A stretch of DNA of 9,792 nt from CAWKDG01 sp963848355 (GTDB lineage: Bacteria > Actinomycetota > Acidimicrobiia > Acidimicrobiales > UBA8190). Of this stretch, positions 1 through 5,936 are shown piece by piece. Every line of letters begins with the position of its first letter. Position 1 is the stretch's first letter. The stretch spans positions 1 to 9,792 of the forward strand of contig CAWKDG010000005.1 of assembly GCA_963848355.1 (NCBI GenBank), in the 5' to 3' direction. The position numbers and the translations under genes were made by a program. Below the pieces are notes generated by a model that did not search any database, was not told the origin of the DNA, and worked only from the letters and a program-made list of their open reading frames with translations.

Positions 1-36
1 AGCTCAGGGTGCGGTTACCCCATGGTAGGGTGCCTT

Positions 37-1428
37 ATGCGCGTGGTTGCCTACACCCGTATCAGCGAGGACCCAGAGGGGTTGGCCTTGGGTGTCCGCC
101 GTCAGGAGGAGGATTGCCGGGCGCTCGCGCAACGCCGGGGTTGGGAGGTCGCTGGCGTACGGCAGGACAACGACGTGAGCGCCTTCAACACCAAGGTCAT
201 ACGACCCGAGTTCGAGGCGCTGCTGGAGGACCTACGTCAGGGCGCCGTCGACGGGGTGGTCGTATACGACCTTGATCGGTTTGCACGTCAACCGGCAGAC
301 CTCGAACGGGCAATCCGTATCTTCGAGATGCGGCCCGATCTGGTCTTCGCGACGGTGCAGCAGGACTTTGACCTCTCAAGTGCCGATGGCCTCACCATGG
401 CGCGAGTAATGATCGCCTTCGCCAACAAGGCTTCGATGGACACCTCCCGACGAACCAAGCGTAAGCACTTGGAGTTGGCGCAGGGCGGCGTACCAGTCGG
501 GTCTCGTCGTCCGTTCGGCTACGACGACGACCGAGTGACGGTTAGAGAACCAGAAGCCGAGTTGATACGTCAGGCAGCAGCCGATGTGCTTGCGGGCATC
601 GGCACTCACGCGATCGCACGTCGCTGGAATGCTCAGGGGGTCAAGACGCCATATGGGAACATTTGGCGTCAGTCACCCTTGAAGCGAATGCTTGTATCAC
701 CTCGTCTCCCGGGATATCGGGTCTACCACGGGGAAATTGCCCACGATTCGGAGGGCAATCCGATAATGGCTCAACGTGCTCCGCTCTTGAACTTGGAGAC
801 GTGGGAAGCCATGTGCGCTGTTCTGCAAGATCCAGTGAAAAACAGTAAGTCCGTCCACCCAGGAGGTCGAAAAAATCTTCTGGCAGGGCTCGTACGTTGC
901 GGTTTGTGCTCCGTCCCCATGCAGTCCGACCGGAATGCACGGGAGAGAATCCACATCTATGTCTGCAAGCAACCGACTTCCAACGGCGGCTGTGGCAAGG
1001 TCATGGTGTCGGGGCCACGGGTGGACGAGCTCATCACCGAGCTTGTGTTGCGCTACCTATCAGACCAGGAAGTCCAACAAGTGGCCGAACCATGGCCGGG
1101 GGAAGATGCACTCCTCGATGTCACCGCCCGAATCGCAGAACTGATGAGCGCCTATACCAAGAGCGAACTGACCGGCGCGGTGGTGTTTCCTGCCGTGGGA
1201 TCGTTGGAAGGCCAGGCGACGACCCTGCGAGACGAGAAGGGAGCGTGGCTGCGCAAGCAGGCGTCGGTAATGAGTCGTCCGACGAACGTGGAGGCGACTT
1301 GGCCGACCTTGGAGACGGATCGTCGTCGTGCGGTCATCGAATCCGTGATCCAGACCGTGATCATCAAGCCTGCGCAGAAGAAGGGGGGACGCTTCTCCCC
1401 TGACCGCGTTGAGGTGGCCTGGCGCTGA
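37..1428 (+). CDS. Large serine recombinase / integrase
   Basis: This is a site-specific DNA recombinase of the large serine family. Such enzymes cut and rejoin attachment sites through a covalent 5'-phosphoserine link and usually integrate or excise phages, ICEs or other elements. Seen in the 463-aa product: a resolvase domain opening MRVVAYTRIS with the expected nucleophile Ser10 and Arg8, a likely active-site Arg56, and the DRFAR motif at 80-84. A recombinase domain follows (about 158-235, starting at PFGY). A zinc ribbon has Cys288, Cys291, Cys310 and Cys319. The tail is only moderately helical. The start at 37 is preferred over ATG 22 because GGTAGGG lies 6 bases upstream and the protein then begins right at the catalytic strand. 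The ending RVEVAWR is typical, so the gene looks intact. Codons such as ATA, GTA and AGA are commoner than in the pilus genes, which fits horizontal origin. Target site and element are unknown. Confidence 0.95.
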   Translation: MRVVAYTRISEDPEGLALGVRRQEEDCRALAQRRGWEVAGVRQDNDVSAFNTKVIRPEFEALLEDLRQGAVDGVVVYDLDRFARQPADLERAIRIFEMRPDLVFATVQQDFDLSSADGLTMARVMIAFANKASMDTSRRTKRKHLELAQGGVPVGSRRPFGYDDDRVTVREPEAELIRQAAADVLAGIGTHAIARRWNAQGVKTPYGNIWRQSPLKRMLVSPRLPGYRVYHGEIAHDSEGNPIMAQRAPLLNLETWEAMCAVLQDPVKNSKSVHPGGRKNLLAGLVRCGLCSVPMQSDRNARERIHIYVCKQPTSNGGCGKVMVSGPRVDELITELVLRYLSDQEVQQVAEPWPGEDALLDVTARIAELMSAYTKSELTGAVVFPAVGSLEGQATTLRDEKGAWLRKQASVMSRPTNVEATWPTLETDRRRAVIESVIQTVIIKPAQKKGGRFSPDRVEVAWR

Positions 1429-1621
1429 TTATCCGGGCGATCTTTGCCCAACGTTGGTCGGTGAGCGTAGGAGCTGTCGAGAGCTGCCGCTCGATCCACT
1501 GCCCAATCCTCTTCTGCCGTATGGCGAGTCTCTCCTGACTTGCGGGCTTTGCGTTGGATTTGAGTTGATGCCCCGCCTTGCCGGTGGATTCGATCCGGGG
1601 ACGCGAAATGAGAACGACCGA
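1364..1621 (-). pseudogene. Possible remnant of a small helical protein gene (antisense)
   Basis: A minus-strand reading frame passes through this stretch and runs into the 3' end of the recombinase gene. Its plausible part covers about 1400-1560 and reads like an amphipathic helical peptide, with ERLAIRQKRIGQWIERQL followed by TAPTLTDQRWAKIARII. This resembles short helical hypothetical proteins often seen near actinobacterial recombinases (recalled, not searched). I see no good start codon with a ribosome binding site, and the upstream half of the frame is low in coding character. It may be a decayed gene or a chance frame. Confidence 0.25.
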
Positions 1622-1818
1622 ATCGGCATTGGTATTCCGGGCCAACTCCGGAGGTCCCAGTTCCCCAGGGGCAAAGACACAGAGCGATTCGGACTGTGTC
1701 AACGCAGTATCTCCGAGAGAGCCTGGGCTCGGTCCTGGCTGAGGTAACTGATCATCGGACCTCCATGAGGCGACATCACCGCGACCTGTCGCTGTGTCGT
1801 CCCCATGTTCCGAATGGG
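1429..1818. other. Intergenic stretch without a supported forward gene
   Basis: Between the recombinase stop and the first repeat there is no forward frame with a credible start, ribosome binding site and coding bias. Only small inverted repeats are visible: GGGC/GCCC at 1435-1449, GAGGT/ACCTC at 1741-1763, GCGAC/GTCGC at 1781-1792 and CCCAT/ATGGG at 1802-1818. The antisense frame described separately covers its left part. If the recombinase sits at the edge of an integrated element, an attachment site could lie here, but none can be recognised without the partner end. Confidence 0.5.
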
Positions 1819-1978
1819 CGTCACCCGCAGCGTCACCCACCTCGTGATTCCGGTGGCGGGGAGTCGGTGGACGCGGATGTCGCCTTCAAATGGAATGTCA
1901 CCCGCTCACCGCCTGAACGTCACCTCTGAACTGTCCTGGCGTGAATGCAGCGTCACCCTCGGGCTTGAAACGTCACCC
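1819..1978 (+). repeat. Direct array of CGTCACCC repeats (left array)
   Basis: Six copies of the octamer CGTCACCC or a one-base variant lie in the same orientation. They start at 1819, 1831, 1896 (T for C at the first base), 1918 (T for C at the last base), 1951 and 1971. Flanking bases are partly shared: GAA or CAG often precedes, and TC follows in the last two. The first two copies are exactly 12 bases apart. Random expectation for an 8-mer in 160 bases is far below one copy. The array lies upstream of the RHH gene and is mirrored by an oppositely oriented array downstream. Confidence 0.8.
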
Positions 1979-2027
1979 TCTGTCCACCAGCGGGGACGGA
2001 CCTCGTGATTCGGACATTTGGAGGGCC

Positions 2028-2054
2028 GCACACGGTATGCAGCACACCGTGTGC
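2028..2054. promoter_or_regulatory. Inverted repeat, probable operator upstream of the RHH gene
   Basis: GCACACGGT at 2028-2036 is perfectly inverted as ACCGTGTGC at 2046-2054, with a 9-base spacer. The right half is itself an odd palindrome, GCACAC-C-GTGTGC (2042-2054), so the GCACAC box occurs twice directly and once inverted. A possible -10 element TATGGT lies at 2063-2068, which would put the -35 region inside the repeat. RHH proteins commonly repress their own promoters by binding such paired short boxes, so autoregulation by the gene at 2137 is inferred. Confidence 0.55.
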
Positions 2055-2136
2055 AGTTCTGTTATGGTGGCGAGCATGCGGCTCACGAGGCGGGGGGGAA
2101 TCTGCCAACCAACACGTCAGCTGAAAGGGAGCGGTC

Positions 2137-2534
2137 ATGACCGACACGACGAGGCGCACCCCCGGCATTCGTCGACCGGGCGAGTCGGGAATTCAGGAGC
2201 CTGGTGGGGAATCGTGGGAGCAGCGCCACGTTCGAGTGACGTTCTGGCTCGAACGCACTCTCCGAGAGGAGGTCCGGGAGGCGGCCAAGGCCCGTGCCTT
2301 GAGCCTCACGCAGTTCATCGCCCAGGCGCTGCGGCGGGCCGTCGACCAGACGAGAGCCGAAGTAGAGCCGTCGGAGCTGCGGTCTTCATCGCCTTCGACT
2401 CGAAGTTGCCGCCGCCGAACGTCACCCTGGGCACGCTTTCGCACCGCCTGCACCGGATCGCGTTCGACCGGGCGGTCCCGGCGGCGGACGTCGAGATTGT
2501 GCCGCTGAGCTGGGAGGGTGACGTTCGGAGCTGA
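2137..2534 (+). CDS. Ribbon-helix-helix DNA-binding protein, apparently frameshifted
   Basis: The N-terminal part (residues 31-71) has the ribbon-helix-helix pattern of Arc/CopG/ParD-type regulators: a strand HVRVTFWL, a first helix around LREEVREAAKARAL, a short turn, and a second helix SLTQFIAQALRRAVDQ. These proteins dimerise and place the strand pair in the DNA major groove. The ATG at 2137 follows GGGAG with 5-base spacing and sits inside the palindrome CGGTCATGACCG (2132-2143). The frame opened by this ATG turns Arg/Ser-rich after about residue 82. Meanwhile the -1 frame continues with strong coding bias (FIAFDSKLPPPNVTLGTL) to the stop at 2534. One lost base near 2380-2386, perhaps CGGG read as CGG, would restore a single protein of about 132 aa. 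The C-terminal half has no family I recognise. No toxin gene lies beside it, so an antitoxin role is not supported. Confidence 0.6.
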
Positions 2535-2541
2535 CGTCAGC
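2530..2541. repeat. 12-bp perfect palindrome over the RHH stop codon
   Basis: GCTGACGTCAGC is self-complementary over all 12 bases and contains the stop TGA (2532-2534). Its core TGACGTCA shares the TGACG of the surrounding repeats, so it could be a related binding site. No function is shown. Confidence 0.4.
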
Positions 2542-2577
2542 CTCTCAGCCTAGGGAGCTCCGAGGGAGCGGTGCGGC

Positions 2578-2626
2578 GATCGGGGTGATTCTCTCGGCGC
2601 TCGACGTTGCTCGAGCGGACCCGATC
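2578..2626 (+). terminator. Nested hairpin downstream of the RHH gene, possible terminator
   Basis: An outer 7-bp stem GATCGGG (2578-2584) pairs with CCCGATC (2620-2626). Inside it, CGCTCGA (2598-2604) pairs with TCGAGCG (2611-2617) around a 6-base loop. The structure lies 44 bases past the RHH stop. No run of T follows directly, so a classical Rho-independent terminator is not proven. It could instead be a structured element or protein site. Confidence 0.35.
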
Positions 2627-2777
2627 CGCCGGCGGCGACCCCGAAATGACGTCCCTTCTTTATCGGAGGGTGACGTTCAGGGTGACGTCGGCTCCTCATC
2701 ATCCCCTCTAAGGACGCGTCTCGACGTGGGGCTGACGGCGCCCACCGGCGGGACCCGCTGACGAGAGGAGAGGAAGG

Positions 2778-3419
2778 GTGACACCGAAAATGGCCCCGGC
2801 CCTGGCCATTCTGCGGAGGACGGTGACTGGGGTGGCGGCCGTAGCGGTAGCGAGTGGCCACGGCAGGGTGCTCTTCGGGATCCTCCACTCCCCGCACCCA
2901 TCAGAACATCCCCGGCTCGACGAGCACGACCGCCGCGCCGACCGGCACGTCCACCACCACGTCGGCGCCGGTGAACGCCGCACAGACGGCTGTTCTCGAT
3001 GCATGGGAGTCCGCTGAGCAGACGCTCTACGGCTACCTGCAGGGGCCTTGGCAACAGGACCGGGCCGACCTGGTGGCGGGCGAGACGAGCGCCGACTTGT
3101 GGCCCAAGCTCGCCGACTATTTCACCGGCATTGCCCTCCAGTCGGAGGACGAGTTCCTCGTCGGGGTGAAGCAGGGTCAGCTGAACGGCCCCACGACATA
3201 CAACCTCGGCCATCCGGCCGTCTCGTCCCTCACCGCGACCACTGCGGTCGTCACGGGCTGCATCTACGACTCAGGTACGACCACCGCCGCCGGCAAACCA
3301 GGCCCCGCAGATCTCGACGGCGGGCGGAGCGGGGCTACAGCGGTAGCTGGAATCTCCAGCTGGTCAGCGGTTCGTGGAAGGTGACCACCTTCAAGACTTC
3401 GTCGGTGTCGAAGTGCTGA
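2778..3419 (+). CDS. Probable secreted lipoprotein, apparently with two frameshifts
   Basis: This looks like a short exported lipoprotein of about 210 aa, of no family I can name. GTG 2778 follows AGGAG (2766-2770) at a good distance and opens a signal-like segment MTPKMAPALAILRRTVTGVAAVAVA. In the next frame over, the sequence continues VATAGCSSGSSTP, a plausible lipobox with acceptor Cys, then a Ser/Thr/Pro linker and a folded-looking domain (AWESAEQTLYGYLQGPW onward). After about 3330 the original frame resumes with SGSWNLQLVSGSWKVTTFKTSSVSKC and stops at 3419, a tail like those of NTF2-like lipoproteins. So one extra base near 2853 and one lost base in the G run at 3331-3334 are needed. 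The ends are in the same frame, so the changes cancel. Read strictly, the GTG frame stops at 3017. The position just upstream of the pilus genes suggests an accessory surface role. Confidence 0.6.
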
Positions 3420-3472
3420 AGCGTCGATCGGGCGTCGAGCTAGCAGCGCCCTGGTCCTCACCTCGGTGACTC

Positions 3473-4336
3473 TTGCGTGGCGGCACTGGACTCGCGTCTG
3501 CCGGTACGGGTACCGGTGGCGGGACAGGTGGCTGCACGGACTCGGGCACCACCGTGACATGTGGCTCAGGAGTCGGTGGTAATCCGGGATCGACTACCGG
3601 GGGCGGTGGGTCGGATTCGGGTGGTGGCGGGGGAAGCACCCAGCCGAAATGCCCCGACTACGTCCCGTACTCGGTCGAGTTCCCCGGTGCCAGTGGCGGC
3701 CCTCCGCCCGCCGGCGCCGTCCAGCCCGGTGCCTGGTACGTGGATCTCTGTGTCCAGGGGAGCACCCAGGGCATGGGGACCGGGGTGCAGTGGTTCGGCG
3801 ACGGGCAGGTTCCCGGCGCCGCACCACCGGACCCGGCAACGGCGGGCGCCAAGGCGGCGAGCGAACTCCAGCTCCCGGCTCCGTCGCCGGCGCTCAGCCC
3901 GTCGGTGACCGGATACGTGAACCTGGCCGAGTGGTTGGGTGTGGCGCCGTCGATCTGGCACTCCGTCACGACCTCGGCGGAGGCGTGCAACGCCGGAGGG
4001 TGTGTGACCGCCGCAGCCACCGCCACTCCGGCCTACGTCACCTGGACCACCGGTGACGGGTCGACCGTGACTTGTGACGGTCCCGGTACCGCCTACAACC
4101 CGGCCTTGAGCGCCGAAGCACAGTCGACGAACTGCTCGCACATCTACACGACGACCTCGGCGGGCCAAGCGAGCGCCGACGGCAACCCGAACGACGCCGC
4201 CTTCACGGTCACCGCCACGGTGACGTGGACGGTGGCCTGGGCGGGACCGAACGGCTCGGCCGGTGTGTTGCCCAGCCTGACGACCGTCGGAACCTCCTCG
4301 TTGCGCGTCGCCCAGATCGAGTCCGTCAACAACTGA
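3473..4336 (+). CDS. Secreted Gly-rich protein with PKD-like C-terminal domain
   Basis: This is a probable exported protein of the pilus locus with no assigned activity. The open frame begins with TTG 3473, which has no ribosome binding site, so the true start is probably upstream. A positively charged stretch (LKRRSG, from about 3416) is in the same frame. The hydrophobic core expected of a signal peptide (SSALVLTSVTLAW, 3442-3480) is in another frame, as if one base were lost near 3432 and one gained near 3481. After a possible cleavage site at ASA (residues 8-10) comes a Gly/Ser/Thr linker (11-55), then a mixed domain, then a PKD-like segment (about 186-287) with WTTGDGSTVTC, a later CSHIY and the strand TVTWTVAW. 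The spaced cysteines suit an extracellular disulfide-bonded fold. It ends 14 bases before cpaB. Extracellular display or pilus association is inferred. Confidence 0.7.
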   Translation: MRGGTGLASAGTGTGGGTGGCTDSGTTVTCGSGVGGNPGSTTGGGGSDSGGGGGSTQPKCPDYVPYSVEFPGASGGPPPAGAVQPGAWYVDLCVQGSTQGMGTGVQWFGDGQVPGAAPPDPATAGAKAASELQLPAPSPALSPSVTGYVNLAEWLGVAPSIWHSVTTSAEACNAGGCVTAAATATPAYVTWTTGDGSTVTCDGPGTAYNPALSAEAQSTNCSHIYTTTSAGQASADGNPNDAAFTVTATVTWTVAWAGPNGSAGVLPSLTTVGTSSLRVAQIESVNN

Positions 4337-4340
4337 GAAC

Positions 4341-4350
4341 GGGAGCTCCC
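4341..4350. repeat. Perfect palindrome covering the cpaB Shine-Dalgarno
   Basis: GGGAGCTCCC is a 10-bp perfect palindrome directly abutting the ATG of the CpaB-like gene. It contains the likely ribosome binding sequence GGGAG. It could be a protein site or chance in GC-rich DNA. Confidence 0.3.
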
Positions 4351-5055
4351 ATGACCACAGTGACAGCGCCAACCCGGTCGGCCTTCTCCTCCCCGCCCAT
4401 CACCGAGACCCGGGGCGGGCTGCGGCTGTCGGCCGGCACCACCCAGCGCCGTCCCTGGCAGGTCGGCCTCGGGATCGCCCTGGTGCTCGTGTGCGCGGCC
4501 ATCGCCGGGGCGGTGTTCCAGTCGTCGGCCAAGCGGGTGTCGGTCGTGATCGCCACCAAGACGCTGCCGGCCGGCACCGTCCTCACCCCGAGCGATCTGG
4601 GGACGGCCTCCATCCCCGCCTCGGGGAACATCACGGCCATGTCGGCCACCGGGTCGTCGGTCCTCGTCGGCCAGCAGCTCGACACCCCCGTCTACGCCGG
4701 CCAGGTCATGGTCAAACAGATGCTGTCGGTCGGGCCTCAACTGGCCAGCGGCGACCAGGTGGTGGGCATGCTCATGAAGGGCGACCAGATGCCGTCGGTG
4801 CCCCTGGTGGCCGGTGACACCGTCCAGGTTATCGCCGTCCCCCAGCCCGGTCAGGGCTCGACCGTGGGGGGAGCGATCGGCTCGACGCTCGTGGCCTCGG
4901 CCACCGTCTTCGCCGTGGGACCGGCCCCCATCGACCAGAGCCAGTACCAGGCGTCGGTGTCACTGGAGGTCCCCGGGGCCGACGCCTCCACCGTCACCTC
5001 CTACGCGGCGGCCGACCAGATCGGCCTGGCCCTCATCTCCGAGGGGGGCCGGTGA
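4351..5055 (+). CDS. cpaB: CpaB/RcpC-like SAF-domain pilus assembly protein
   Basis: This is a 234-aa membrane-anchored protein of the CpaB/RcpC family, which acts on the outer side of the membrane in Flp pilus assembly. Seen: a cytoplasmic N-terminal tail rich in Thr and Arg, one transmembrane helix (about 37-56, WQVGLGIALVLVCAAIAGAVF), then an SAF domain (about 63-125) with the signature TLPAGTVLTPSDL and the later YAGQVMVKQML. A C-terminal beta-rich region contains GDTVQVIAV (155-163). ATG 4351 is chosen over in-frame upstream codons because GGGAG precedes it and those codons lie inside the previous gene. The stop overlaps the next start by 4 bases (GTGA), implying translational coupling with the TadZ-like gene. 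Family assignment is firm from the SAF motif plus context. No secretin partner gene is visible, in keeping with a Gram-positive-type version of the system. Confidence 0.88.
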   Translation: MTTVTAPTRSAFSSPPITETRGGLRLSAGTTQRRPWQVGLGIALVLVCAAIAGAVFQSSAKRVSVVIATKTLPAGTVLTPSDLGTASIPASGNITAMSATGSSVLVGQQLDTPVYAGQVMVKQMLSVGPQLASGDQVVGMLMKGDQMPSVPLVAGDTVQVIAVPQPGQGSTVGGAIGSTLVASATVFAVGPAPIDQSQYQASVSLEVPGADASTVTSYAAADQIGLALISEGGR

Positions 5056-5936
5056 CCGTCGTCGCCCTCGCCTCGGTCAAGGGATCGCCCGGCGTCACCA
5101 CGGCGGCCACGGCCCTGGCCGCCGCCTGGCCGGCCGGGCGCCAGGTCCTCCTCGTCGAGGCCGACCCCTTCGGCGGCGACCTGGCCGCCCGCTACGGCTC
5201 GACCGTGACCGGTGGCCTGGCGTCGCTCTTCGCCGCCGCTCGGCGCACCCTCACCCCCGACGCCGTGTGGGCGCATGTGCAGCGGCTCCCCGGTGGCCTT
5301 CCCGTCCTGTTCGGTCTGACCGGGGTCCGCCAGGCCGTGGCCAACGAGAAGGCCTGGCCGCCGGTGGCGCAGGCCCTGGCCGGGCTCGACGCCGACGTCG
5401 TCGTCGACGCCGGCCGCCTGCTCCCCGGGTTCGCCGGCGGGGTCGGGGCTGTCCTCGAGGTGGCCGATGTCCTGGTGGTCCTGAGCGAGGCCACGCTCGA
5501 GTCGATCGTCCACCTCCGCGACGCCCTCCCGGGCATCCTCGCCCAGATGGGCGGGCGCCGGCTCCTCGTCGTCCCCACTGGCTCGGACGGCTATCCGGCG
5601 GCCGACATCGCCCGGACGCTGGAGGTCACCGTGGGCCCGGCCCTGCCCGACGACCCGGCGGCAGCGGCGGCGCTGGGCAACCGGCGCAGCGTCAAGAGGC
5701 TCGAGCGCACCCGGCTCCTGCGGTGGGCCGCCGCCCTGGTCGCCGAGCTGGGTGTTGACGCGGTGCCGTCGACCGCGCCGGCCGCCACCGACGCCGTGCG
5801 GGGGGAGCTGCCGCCGGGGGTGGCCTTCGACGAGCCGCTCCCGTCCATCGACGAGCTCATGGCCCGACCGCCCGAGCTGTCCTCGGCCGAGCGGTCGCCG
5901 GTGGGAGCGGGATCGAAGTGGGAGGCACGCCCGTGA
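5052..5936 (+). CDS. tadZ: TadZ/CpaE-like MinD-family ATPase
   Basis: This is a 294-aa cytoplasmic protein of the ParA/MinD superfamily, in the position and style of TadZ/CpaE, which locates the Tad machine in the cell. Seen: a deviant P-loop VKGSPGVTT (9-17) keeping the early signature Lys10 but with Val in place of the usual P-loop lysine of GK[ST]; VEADPFGGD (35-43) in the place of the switch-I aspartate; and VVVDAGR (116-122) as Walker B. A Pro/Ala-rich tail follows (about 240-294). ATP may be bound weakly or without normal hydrolysis, as proposed for some TadZ proteins; this is inference. The N-terminal receiver-like domain of longer CpaE proteins is absent. GTG 5052 overlaps the cpaB stop and needs no extra leader. 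It overlaps the next gene by GTGA at 5933-5936. Confidence 0.88.
   Translation: MTVVALASVKGSPGVTTAATALAAAWPAGRQVLLVEADPFGGDLAARYGSTVTGGLASLFAAARRTLTPDAVWAHVQRLPGGLPVLFGLTGVRQAVANEKAWPPVAQALAGLDADVVVDAGRLLPGFAGGVGAVLEVADVLVVLSEATLESIVHLRDALPGILAQMGGRRLLVVPTGSDGYPAADIARTLEVTVGPALPDDPAAAAALGNRRSVKRLERTRLLRWAAALVAELGVDAVPSTAPAATDAVRGELPPGVAFDEPLPSIDELMARPPELSSAERSPVGAGSKWEARP

Larger units (their letters stand above)
2514..2687 (-). repeat. Inverted copies of the CGTCACCC repeat (right array)
   Basis: GGGTGACG, the reverse complement of the left-array octamer, occurs at 2516-2523, 2668-2675 and 2680-2687. The last two are 12 bases apart, the same spacing as the outermost pair on the left, so the outer pairs form an imperfect 20-bp inverted repeat (1819-1838 versus 2668-2687) that differs only in the 4-base spacer. 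A further GGGTGAC at 2776-2782 overlaps the next gene's start. One forward copy (2420-2427) and the 2516 copy lie within the RHH gene. Confidence 0.75.

Noticed and set aside
1..34. AGCTCAGG at the window start resembling a tRNA D-arm
   Set aside because: No acceptor, anticodon or T-arm can be formed with the following bases.
1819..1978. CRISPR array
   Set aside because: Repeats are only 8 bases with uneven spacing and no cas genes nearby.
1805..2008. Small ORF across the left repeat array (repeated VT dipeptides)
   Set aside because: Its protein pattern is just the CGTCACCC repeat translated; it has no ribosome binding site and irregular spacing.
1941..2380. Forward ORF from ATG 1941 into the RHH gene
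   Set aside because: The upstream part shows no coding bias and runs over the operator. Only its last 50 codons look real, and these fit as the shifted end of the RHH gene.
2137..2534. Toxin-antitoxin pair
   Set aside because: The RHH part could be an antitoxin, but the second half has no toxin features and no neighbouring toxin gene is present.
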